A stretch of 64,000 nt of DNA from Micromussa lordhowensis (taxonomy: Eukaryota > Cnidaria > Anthozoa > Scleractinia > Lobophylliidae): assembly GCA_964020085.1 (NCBI GenBank), contig CAXHUQ010000829.1:186001-250000 (forward strand). The letters run 5' to 3'. Positions 14,176 to 24,200 of the stretch are shown here, one piece after another. The notes below the pieces were generated by a model, which was not told where the DNA came from, did no database searches, and saw nothing but the letters and a program-made list of their open reading frames with translations. Position 1 is the first letter of the stretch. Every line of letters starts with the position of its first letter. Made by a program: the position numbers and the translations under genes.

Positions 14176-14686
14176 AAAACAATGACCCTCAAAAAACAAA
14201 CCAAACAGAGGTGAGTGGTTAAGTTTCCCCTTTTCTCAAACACAACAAGACCCACAAATAAACTCTTTTTCATCATGTAAGACTCTGTAGTACAATGGTT
14301 AGTATCCTCGACTGTCACTCGAGAGATCGGGGTTCGATTCCCCGCAGGGTCGTTTTTCACACCTCTTTTTTCCTTTCTCTCAGACACCCAGACCTTTGGC
14401 TTGCAAAATACGCTTAGATGACCCACACCCCGGGGAAGACATCACTCTCATCTATCTACTCAAACAGTTTCCACACCCCTGCTATGAACGAACAGATCTA
14501 TCCCACGTATGGATCTACGGGCGCATCTTCGAAACCACGTCGGGCTATCACGGCGAATTCTTCACCCACGAAAACATGACATTATCCCTCATCCATTTAG
14601 GAAACAATGAATTGGAGGCCATCAAGATGATGAAACGTATCACTCAACAACACATGTACATTTTATCCTTAAAAGACTGTCAATAA
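14176..14686 (+). CDS. Spliced gene, isoform B (117 aa; exons 13720-13735, 14176-14210, 14384-14686)
   Basis: Acceptor TTGTCTGTCTTCTTTCACAG (14175) opens a 35-nt exon ending at donor GAG then GTGAGTGG (14210). A second acceptor, CTTTTTTCCTTTCTCTCAG, ends at 14383. First exon (16 nt) plus 35 nt is 51 nt, exactly 17 codons, which puts the last exon in phase 0 and open to its stop at 14684-14686. The last exon (VWIYGRIFET, YHGEFF, HLGNNELEAI) is a diverged relative of the isoform A exon. The start codon and first five residues are shared with isoform A. The poly(A) signal after exon A lies inside this isoform's intron, so splicing and polyadenylation would compete. The second intron contains a tRNA gene. 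Confidence 0.72.
14281..14352 (+). tRNA. tRNA-Asp (GTC)
   Basis: A full 72-nt cloverleaf. The acceptor stem is GACTCTG with CAGGGTC (one T-G pair), the D arm GTAC/GTAT, the anticodon stem CTCGA/TCGAG with loop CTGTCAC (anticodon GTC), and the T arm CGGGG/CCCCG with loop TTCGATT, followed by discriminator G. Internal promoters are present: an A box fitting TRGYNNANNNG and a perfect B box GGTTCGATTCC. CCA is not encoded, as in eukaryotes. Anticodon, G73 and the 10-25 pair fit tRNA-Asp identity. It sits on the plus strand inside the predicted intron 14211-14383 of a viral gene. A T-run (TTTTT, 14354-14358) follows as the Pol III terminator. Confidence 0.93.
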
Positions 14687-14694
14687 CAGTGTTT

Positions 14695-14712
14695 TTTATT
14701 TTTCAAAATAAA
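14695..14712. terminator. Convergent overlapping poly(A) signals
   Basis: A minus AATAAA (14695-14700) serves the 137-aa gene ending at 14780. A plus AATAAA (14707-14712) serves isoform B ending at 14686. The arrangement repeats that at 4579-4600. Confidence 0.85.
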
Positions 14713-14779
14713 AATCAGATTTTTCATTTACAGATTTTCAATGAGTTTTTTCAATGACTCTGTCACAGTTTTTTTTCAA

Positions 14780-15193
14780 TCACTCTGCTGACACCGTCTC
14801 CAAAAAACGTCGGTACGATGCTTCCGCTCTATCCGCGACGGCACCAAATCTCCACACTTTCCACGCCTCCTCAAAACCGTCGGACAGACGCAGCAAATTC
14901 ATTGGTTTGTCCCTGGCAGTTTCGTCTCCGCCTAGCTTTGCACAAAGACTATTTCTGAAGCCCTCCATCTCCAAAGCAAGACTGTGAACCTCCTTCTTCA
15001 GGATCGAGTCCACGCAATCATGAACCACCATGCCAAACAACTCTGCATACGCGGACTCTCCCTCTTTCCTGTCCACTTTAGACACTTCCTTCAGGACACG
15101 CTTGCACTCCTTTCCATTTTCTTCCATCTTCGATTTCAGGTCACTCGCACATTGGCGCATTTCTTCAGCCGTTGGCACTTTAGTGGGCTCCAT
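14780..15193 (-). CDS. Unknown helical 137-aa protein
   Basis: ATG at 15191-15193, with TATAAAG on the minus strand at 15239-15245. The sequence is Lys/Glu rich with long charged helices likely to form coiled coil (EEMRQCASDLKSKMEENGKE) and a few Cys. No known domain is seen. It is the outermost gene on this side. One copy of the 26-bp promoter element lies upstream at 15294-15318, linking its control to the 11440-11692 promoter. Confidence 0.68.
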   Translation of the reverse strand: MEPTKVPTAEEMRQCASDLKSKMEENGKECKRVLKEVSKVDRKEGESAYAELFGMVVHDCVDSILKKEVHSLALEMEGFRNSLCAKLGGDETARDKPMNLLRLSDGFEEAWKVWRFGAVADRAEASYRRFLETVSAE

Positions 15194-15538
15194 CGTCTCG
15201 TCAGCTCAAAGTGACTCGTCTCGAACCACGAACTCACCTTTATACACACCTTCGAGCATCGTCATTCGTCCACAGCTGCCGCCAATCACTTTTACTGCGT
15301 ACCCGTACTTTTTCGATCACGAACCACGCGTCAAGACAACTTCCGGTGTGCATTACTGCGCCTGCGCCAACCCCGAAAAAGTCACGTGTTTTCAAAGTGA
15401 CGTCACGGATTTTGCCTTGCATAAATTTGCATAATTTATTCCATACAAACCCCCTTATTCCTACCTCATTAACGATGGTCACGTGATATTTTCCTGCGCT
15501 CTGATTGGTTACTGCCCAGAGGAGCGTCCTTTACTACT
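15194..15538. promoter_or_regulatory. Promoter region and right edge of the element
   Basis: No credible gene lies here. It holds TATAAAG facing minus (15239-15245), the 26-bp element (15294-15318), an E-box CACGTG (15383-15388), a perfect CRE palindrome TGACGTCA (15398-15405), and a second CACGTG (15480-15485) followed 21 bp later by CTGATTGGTT (15501-15510). The last pair repeats the spacing in the two bidirectional promoters. Satellite sequence begins at about 15539. Confidence 0.7.
15294..15318 (+). repeat. 26-bp promoter element, copy 3
   Basis: Identical to 11531-11556 across 25 bases, from ACTGCG through the GTACCCGTAC core to TCGATC. Confidence 0.88.
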
Positions 15539-18500
15539 CTTATGGAGCCGCAGTTTGACACAAAATGTTGTCCTATATTTGCACTTTAAGTGCATACTAA
15601 CTAGGAGATGATGCCATTTTCGCCAGGGTGTTTTTAAAGCCCCTATAGTCGGCCTACTTCTCAAAGAATTTTCCATTGGTCCCCCCTTGGCAAAATCTCA
15701 GACAATGGCCGATTTAGGTGTCCTTGCCAAATTTGTCATAACTCGGCTATACGGACACCTATGGAGCCGCGGTTTGACACAAAATGTTGTTCTATGTTTG
15801 CACTTTAAGTGCATACTTATTAGGAGATGATGCCATTTGCGCCAGGGTGTTCTTGAAGCCCCTATAGTCGGCCTCCTTCTTAAAGCATTTTTTCTTGGTC
15901 CCCCGTTGGCAAAATCTCAGAAAATGGCCGATTTAGGTTTCCTTGCCAAATTTGTCATAACTCGGCTATACGAACACTTATGGAGCCGCAGTTTGAAACA
16001 AAATGTTGTCCTTTGTTTGCACTTTAAGTCCATACTAATTAAGAGATGATGCCATTTGCGCCAGGGTGTTTTTGAAGCCCGTAAAGTCGGCCTACTTCTT
16101 AAATTATTTTTCCTTGATCCCGCTTTGGCAAAATCTCAAAAAGTGGCCGATTTAGGTGTCCTTGCCAAATTTGTCATAACTCGGCTATACGGACACTTAT
16201 GGAGCCGCAGTTTGACACAAAATGTTGTCCTATGTTTGCACTTTAAGTGCATACTAATTAGGAGATGATGCCATTTGCGCCAGGGTGTTTTTGAAGCTTC
16301 TATTGTCGGCCTACTTCTTAAAGCATTTTCCTCTGGACCCTTCTTGGCAAAATTTCAGAAAATGGCCGATTTAGGTGTCCTTGCCAAATTTGTCATAACT
16401 CGGCTATACGAACACTTATGGAGCAGCCGTTTGAGACAAAATGTTGTTCTATGTTTCCACTTTAAGTGCATACTAATTAGGAGATGATGCCATTTGCGCC
16501 AGGGTGTTTTTGAAGCCCGTATAGTCGGCCTACTTCTTAAAGCATTTTTCCTTGATCCCCCCTTGGCAAAATCTCAGAAAATGGCCGATTTAGGTGTCCT
16601 TGCCAAATTTGTCATAACTCGGCTATACGGACACTTATGGAGCCGCAGTTTGACACAAAATGTTGTCCTATGTCTGCACTTTAAGTGCACGCTAGTTAGG
16701 AGATGATGCCATTTGCGCCAGTGTGTTTTTGAACCCCCAATAGTCGGCCTACTTCTTAAAGGATTTTCCCTTGGTCCACCGTTGGCAAAATCTCAGAAAA
16801 TGGCCGAATTTAGGTGTCCTTGCGAAATTTGTCATAACTCGGCTATACGGACACTTATGGAGCCCCAGTTTGACACAAAATGTTGTCCTATGTCTGCACT
16901 TTAAGTGCATACTAATTAGGAGATGATGCCATTTGCGCCAGGGTGTTTTTGAAGCTTCTATAGTGGGCCTACTTCTTAAAGCATTTTCCCTTGGTTCTTC
17001 CTTGGCAAAATCTCAGAAAATGGCCGATTTAGGTGTCCTTGCCAAATTTGTCATAACTCGGCTATACGGACACTTATGGAGCCGCAGTTTGACCCAAAAT
17101 GTTGTCGTAAGTTTGGACTTGAAGTGCATGCTAACTAGGAGATGATGCCATTTGCCCCAGCGTGTTTTTGAAGCCCCTATAGTCGGCCTACTTCTTAAAG
17201 CATTTTCCCTTGGTCCCCCTTTTGCAAAATCTCAGAAAATGGCCGATTTAGGTGTCCTTGCCAAATTTGTCATAACTCGGCTATACGGACACTTATGGAG
17301 CCGCAGTTTGAAAGAAAATGTTGTCCTATGTTTGCACTTTAAGTGCATACTAATTAAAAGATGATGCCATTTGCGCCAGGGTGTTTTTGAAGCCACTATA
17401 GTCGGCCTACTTCCTAAAGCATTTTCCCTTGGTCCCCCCTTGGCAAAATCTCAGAAAAAGGCCGATTTAGGTGTCCTTGCCAAATTTGTCATAACTCGGC
17501 TATAAGGACACTTATGGAGCCGCAGTTTGACACAAAATGTTGTCGTAAGTTTGCACTTTAAGTGCATACTAACTAGGAGATGATGCCATTTGCGCCAGGG
17601 TGTTTTTGAAGCCCCTATAGTCGGCCTACTTCTTAAAGCATTTTCCCTTGGTCCCCCCTTGGCAAAATCTCAGAAAATGGCCGATTTAGGTGTCCTTGCC
17701 AAATTTGTCATAACTTGGCTATACGGACACTTATGGAGCCGCAGTTTGACACAAAATGTTGTCCTATATTTGCACTTTAAGTGCATACTAACTAGGAGAT
17801 GATGCCATTTTCGCCAGGGTGTTTTTGAAGCCCCTATAGTCGGCCTACTTCTTAAAGCATTTTTTCTTGGTCCCCCGTTGGCAAAATCTCAGAAAATGGC
17901 CGATTTAGGTGTCCTTGCCAAATTTGTCATAACTCGGCTATACGGACACTTATGGAGCCGCAGTTTGAAACAAAATGTTGTTCTATGTTTGCACTTTAAG
18001 TGCATACTAATTAGGAGATGATGCCATTTGCCCCAGGGTTTTTTTGAAGCTCCTATAATCGGCCTATTTCCTAAAGCATTTTCCCTTCGTCCCCCGTTGG
18101 CAAAATCTCAGAAAATGGTCGATTTAGATGTCGTTGCCAAATTTGTCATAACTCGGCTATACGGACACTTATGGAGCCGCAGTTTGACACAAAATGTTGT
18201 CCTATGTTTCCAATTTTAGTTCATACTAATTAAGAGATGATGCCATTTGCGCCAGGGTGTTTTTGAAGCTTCCATAGTTGGCCTACTTCTTAAAGCATTT
18301 TCCTCAGGACCTCCTTTGCAAAATCTCAAAAAATGGCCGATTTAGGTTTCCTTGCCAAATTTGTCGTAACTCGGCTATACGAACACTTATGGAGCCGCAG
18401 TTTGAAACAAAATGTTGTCCTTTGTTTGCACTTTAAGTCCATACTAATTAAGAGATGATGCCATTTGCGCCAGGGTGTTTTTGAAGCCCGTAAAGTCGGC

Positions 18501-21265
18501 CTACTTCTTAAATTATTTTTCCTTGATCCCGCTTTGGCAAAATCTCAAAAAATGGCCGATTTAGGTGTCCTTGCCAAATTTGTCATAACTCGGCTATACG
18601 GACACTTATGGAGCCGCAGTTTGACACAAAATGTTGTCCTATGTTTGCACTTTAAGTGCATACTAATTAGGAGATGATGCCATTTGCGCCAGGGTGTTTT
18701 TGAAGCTTCTATTGCCGGCCTACTTCTTAAAGCTTTTTCCTCTGGACCCTTCTTGGCAAAATCTCAGAAAATGGCCGATTTAGGTGTCCTTGCCAAATTT
18801 GTCATAACTCGGCTATACGAACACTTATGGAGCAGCCGTTTGAGACAAAATGTTGTCCTATGTTTCCACTTTAAGTGCATACTAATTAGGAGATGATGCC
18901 ATTTGTGCCAGGGTGTTTTTGAAGCCCGTATAGTCGGCCTACTTCTTAAAGCATTTTTCCTTGATCCCCCCTTGGCAAAATCTCAGAAAATGGCCGATTT
19001 AGGTGTCCTTGCAAAATTTGTCATAACTCGGCTATATGGACACTTAAGGAGCCGCAGTTTGACAAAAAATGTTGTCCTATGTTTGCACTTTAAGTGCACA
19101 CTAGTTAGGAGATGATGCCATTTGCGCCAGTGTGTTTTTGAACCCCCAATAGTCGGCCTACTTCTTAAAGGATTTTCCCTTGGTCCACCGTTGGCAAAAT
19201 CTCAGAAAATGGCCGAATTTAGGTGTCCTTGCCAAATTTGACATAACTCGGCTATACGGACACTTATGGAGCCGCAGTTTGACACAAAATGTTGTCCTAT
19301 GTCTGCACTTTAAGTGCATACTAATTAGGAGATGATGCCATTTGCGCCAGGGTGTTTTTGAAGCTTCTATAGTCGGCCTACTTCTTAAAGCATTTTCCCT
19401 TCGTCCCCCCTTGGCAAAATCTCAGAAAATGGCCGATTTACGTGTCCTTGCCAAATTTGTCATAACTCGGCTATACGGACACAAAATGTTGTTCTATGTT
19501 TGCACTTTAAGTGCATACTAATTAGGAGATGATGCCATTTGCCCCAGGGTTTTTTTGAAGCTCCTATAATCGGCCTATTTCCTAAAGCATTTTCCCTTCG
19601 TCCCCCGTTGGCAAAATCTCAGAAAATGGTCGATTTAGATGTCGTTGCCAAATTTGTCATAACTCGGCTATACGGACACTTATGGAGCCGCAGTTTGACA
19701 CAAAATGTTGTCCTATGTTTCCAATTTTAGTTCATACTAATTAAGAGATGATGCCATTTGCGCCAGGGTGTTTTTGAAGCTTCCATAGTTGGCCTACTTC
19801 TTAAAGCATTTTCCTCAGGACCTCCTTTGCAAAATCTCAAAAAATGGCCGATTTAGGTTTCCTTGCCAAATTTGTCGTAACTCGGCTATACGAACACTTA
19901 TGGAGCCGCAGTTTGAAACAAAATGTTGTCCTTTGTTTGCACTTTAAGTCCATACTAATTAAGAGATGATGCCATTTGCGCCAGGGTGTTTTTGAAGCCC
20001 GTAAAGTCGGCCTACTTCTTAAATTATTTTTCCTTGATCCCGCTTTGGCAAAATCTCAAAAAATGGCCGATTTAGGTGTCCTTGCCAAATTTGTCATAAC
20101 TCGGCTATACGGACACTTATGGAGCCGCAGTTTGACACAAAATGTTGTCCTATGTTTGCACTTTAAGTGCATACTAATTAGGAGATGATGCCATTTGCGC
20201 CAGGGTGTTTTTGAAGCTTCTATTGCCGGCCTACTTCTTAAAGCTTTTTCCTCTGGACCCTTCTTGGCAAAATCTCAGAAAATGGCCGATTTAGGTGTCC
20301 TTGCCAAATTTGTCATAACTCGGCTATACGAACACTTATGGAGCAGCCGTTTGAGACAAAATGTTGTCCTATGTTTCCACTTTAAGTGCATACTAATTAG
20401 GAGATGATGCCATTTGTGCCAGGGTGTTTTTGAAGCCCGTATAGTCGGCCTACTTCTTAAAGCATTTTTCCTTGATCCCCCCTTGGCAAAATCTCAGAAA
20501 ATGGCCGATTTAGGTGTCCTTGCAAAATTTGTCATAACTCGGCTATATGGACACTTAAGGAGCCGCAGTTTGACAAAAAATGTTGTCCTATGTTTGCACT
20601 TTAAGTGCACACTAGTTAGGAGATGATGCCATTTGCGCCAGTGTGTTTTTGAACCCCCAATAGTCGGCCTACTTCTTAAAGGATTTTCCCTTGGTCCACC
20701 GTTGGCAAAATCTCAGAAAATGGCCGAATTTAGGTGTCCTTGCCAAATTTGACATAACTCGGCTATACGGACACTTATGGAGCCGCAGTTTGACACAAAA
20801 TGTTGTCCTATGTCTGCACTTTAAGTGCATACTAATTAGGAGATGATGCCATTTGCGCCAGGGTGTTTTTGAAGCTTCTATAGTCGGCCTACTTCTTAAA
20901 GCATTTTCCCTTCGTCCCCCCTTGGCAAAATCTCAGAAAATGGCCGATTTACGTGTCCTTGCCAAATTTGTCATAACTCGGCTATACGGACACTTATGAA
21001 GACGCAGTTTGACACAAAATGTTGTCCTATGTTTGCACATTAAGTGCAAACTAATTAGGAGATGATGCCATTTGCGGCAGGGTGTTTTTGAAGCCCCTTT
21101 AGGCGGCCTACTTCTTAAAGCATTTTCCCTCGGTCCTCCCTAGGCAAAATCTCAAAAAATGGCCGATTTAGGTGTCCTTGCCAAATTTGTCATAACTCAG
21201 CTATACGGACACTTATGGAGCCGCAGTTTGACACAAAATGTTGTCCTCTGTTTGCACTTTAAGTT
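15539..21265. repeat. Satellite 1: 219-bp tandem array, about 26 units
   Basis: The unit begins around TTATGGAGCCGCAGTTTGAC and contains GCACTTTAAGTGC (a 13-bp hairpin palindrome), GATGATGCCATTTGCGCC and CCAAATTTGTCATAACTCGG. Units differ by scattered substitutions and occasional 1-bp gains or losses. Because 219 is divisible by three, most units show a 70-codon open frame on the plus strand. Substitutions fall in all codon positions and several units lose the frame, so I do not call it coding. No transposon ends or Pol III boxes are seen. Confidence 0.95.
17971..20992. repeat. 1511-bp tandem duplication within satellite 1
   Basis: Segments 17971-19481 and 19482-20992 share the same unit-specific variants in the same order at a constant offset of 1511 bp. 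The junction at 19482 is a unit shortened by 22 bp (GGACAC runs directly into AAAATG), so the period is seven units minus 22 bp. This is the footprint of one unequal exchange out of register. Confidence 0.9.
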
Positions 21266-24200
21266 CAAACTAATGGCACCAAAGCACTCCCGGGGTTGGT
21301 CCGGGTCCACATGCAAAGTTTCGGAGCTGCGCGAAATCTCGCACTATGCTAACCAGCCCATTTGCTAATTAGGCAAACTTTGCGCGCGTCGCAACTGTGC
21401 AAACTAATGCCACCAAAGCACTCCCACGGTCGGTCCGGGTCCACATGCGAAGCATCGGAGCTGCGCAAAATCTCGCACTATGCTAATCAGCCCGGCAGAT
21501 CCCCGGACGTGGCCGGCTGGCTGACTAGTTAGCCGAGCTTGACGCGTGTCGCAACTTGGCAAACTAATGGCACCAAAGCACTCCCGGGGTTGGTCCCGGT
21601 CCACATGCAAACTTTCGAAGCTGCGCGAAATCTCGCACAATGCTAACCAGCCCGTTTGCTAAAGAGCCAAACTTTGCGCGCGTCGCAACTTTGGAAACTA
21701 ATGCCACCAAAGCACTCCCGGGGTCGGTCCAGGTCCACACGCGAAGTATCGGAGCTGCGCAAAATCTCGCACTATGCTAATCAGCCCGGCAGATCCCCGG
21801 GCATGGCCGGCTGGCTGACTAGTTAGCCGAGCTTGACGCGTCTCGCAACTTGGCAAACTAATGGCACCAAAGCACTCCTCGGGTCGGTCCGGGTCCACAT
21901 GCAAAGTTTCGGAGCTGCGCAAAATCTCGCACTATGGTAACCAGCCCGTTTGCTAATTAGCCGAACTTTGCGCGCGTCGCAACTTTGCAAACTAATACCA
22001 CCAAAGTACTCCCGGGGTCGGTCCGGGTCCAAATGAGAAGTATCGGAGCTGCGGAAAATCTCGCACTATGCTAATCAGCCCGGCAGATCCCCAGGCGTGG
22101 CCGGCTGGCTGACTAGTTAGCCGAGCTTGACGCGTCTCGCAACTTGGCAAACTAATGGCACCAAAGAACTCCTGGGGTCGGTCCGGGTCCACATGCAAAG
22201 TTTCGGAGCTGTGCGAAATCTCGCACTATGCTAACCAGCCCGTTTGCTAATTAGCCGAAATTTGCGCGCGTCGCAACTTTGCAAACTATAACCACCAAAG
22301 CACTCCCGGGGTCGGTCCGGGTCCAAATGCGAAGTATCGGAGCTGAGCAAAATCTCGCACTATGCTAATCAGCCCGGCAGATCCCCAGGCGTGGCCGGCT
22401 GGCTGACTAGTTAGCCGAGCTTGACGCGTCTCGCAACTTGGCAAACTAATGGCACCAAAGGACTCCTGGGGTCGGTCCGGGTCCACATGCAAAGTTTCGG
22501 AGCTGCGCGAAATCTCGCACTATGCTAACCAGCCCGTTTGCTAATTAGCCGAACTTTGCGCGCTTCGCAAATTTGCAAACTAATACCACCAAAGCACTCC
22601 CGGGGTCGGTCCGGGTCCAAATGCGAAGTATCGGAGCTGCGCAAAATCTCGCACTATGCTAATCAGCCCGGCAGATCCCCAGGCGTGGCCGGCTGGCTGA
22701 CTAGTTAGCCGAGCTTGACGCGTCTTGCAACTTGGCAAACTAATGGCACCAAAGCACTCCTGGGGTCGGTCCGGGTCCACATGCAAAGTTTCGGAGCTGC
22801 GCGAAATCTCGCACTATGCTAACCAGCCCGTTTGCTAATTAGCCGAACTTTGCGCGCGTCGCAACTTTGCAAACTAATACCACCAAAGCACTCCCGGGGT
22901 CGGTCCGGGTCCAAATGCAAAGTATCGGAGCTGCGCAAAATCTCGCACTATGCTAACCAGCCCGGCAGATCCCCAGGCGTGGCCGGCTGGCTGACTAGTT
23001 AGCCGAGCTTGACGCGTCTCGCAACTTGGCAAACTAATGGCACCAAAGCACTCCTGGGGTCGGTCCGGGTCCACATGCAAAGTTTCGGAGCTGCGCGAAA
23101 TCTCGCACTATGCTAACCAGCCCGTTTGCTAATTAGCCGAACTTTGCGCGCGTCGCAACTTTGCAAACTAATACCACCAAAGCACTCCCGGGGTCGGTCC
23201 GGTTCCAAATGCGAAGTATCGGAGCTGCGCAAAATCTCCCACTATGCTAATCAGCCCGGCAGATCCCCAGGCGTGGCCGGCTGGCTGACTAGTTAGCCGA
23301 GCTTGACGCGTCTCGCAACTTGGCAAACTAATGGCACCAAAGCACTCCTGGGGTCGGTCCGGGTCCACATGCAAAGTTTCGGAGCTGCGCGAAATCTCGC
23401 ACTATGCTAACCAGCCCGTTTGCTAATTAGCCGAACTTTGCGCGCGTCGCAACTTTGCAAACTAATACCACCAAAGCACTCCCGGGGTCGGTCCGGTTCC
23501 AAATGCGAAGTATCGGAGCTGCGCAAAATCTCCCACTATGCTAATCAGCCCGGCAGATCCCCAGGCGTGGCCGGCTTTCTGACTAGTTAGCCGAGCTTGA
23601 CGCGTCTCGCAACTTGGCAAACTAATGGCACCAAAGCACTCCTGGGGTCGGTCCGGGTCCACATGCAAAGTTTCGGAGCTGCGCAAAATCTCGCACTATG
23701 CTAACCAGCCCGTTTGCTAATTAGCCGAACTTTGCGCGCGTCGCAACTTTGCAAACTAATACCACCAAAGCACTCCCGGGGTCGGTCCGGTTCCAAATGC
23801 GAAGTATCGGAGCTGCGCAAAATCTCCCACTATGCTAATCAGCCCGGCAGATCCCCAGGCGTGGCCGGCTGGCTGACTAGTTAGCCGAGCTTGACGCGTC
23901 TCGCAACTTGGCAAACTAATGGCACCAAAGCACTCCTGGGGTCGGTCCGGGTCCACATGCAAAGTTTCGGAGCTGCGCGAAATCTCGCACTATGCTAACC
24001 AGCCCGTTTGCTAATTAGCCGAACTTTGCGCGCGTCGCAACTTTGCAAACTAATACCACCAAAGCACTCCCGGGGTCGGTCCGGGTCCAAATGCAAAGTA
24101 TCGGAGCTGCGCAAAATCTCGCACTATGCTAACCAGCCCGGCAGATCCCCAGGCGTGGCCGGCTGGCTGACTAGTTAGCCGAGCTTGACGCGTCTCGCAA

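Larger units (their letters stand above)
1..15538. mobile_element. Endogenous Polinton/adintovirus-like element, right-hand portion
   Basis: This stretch carries the hallmark combination of Polinton/Maverick elements and adintoviruses: a protein-primed type family B DNA polymerase with Polinton-style Cys/His clusters, a retroviral-type integrase with a C-terminal chromodomain, a parvovirus-type phospholipase A2 and several small basic core-like proteins. Gene density is high on both strands, with short introns and convergent poly(A) signals. The left end lies outside the window. The right end is placed where the 219-bp satellite begins (15539). All recognisable reading frames are open, so the copy looks young or maintained. 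Missing from the window are a double-jelly-roll capsid protein, a packaging ATPase and an adenain-like protease. The family assignment rests on motifs read by eye, not on a database search. Confidence 0.85.

Noticed and set aside
15240..15482. 80-codon minus-strand frame in the right-edge promoter region
   Set aside because: It starts with GTG, overlaps the 26-bp element, CRE and E-box, and shows no protein-like conservation.
15837..21368. Recurring 70-codon plus-strand frames in the 219-bp units
   Set aside because: They arise because 219 is divisible by three. Changes fall in all codon positions, several units lose the frame, and no promoter or family match is seen.
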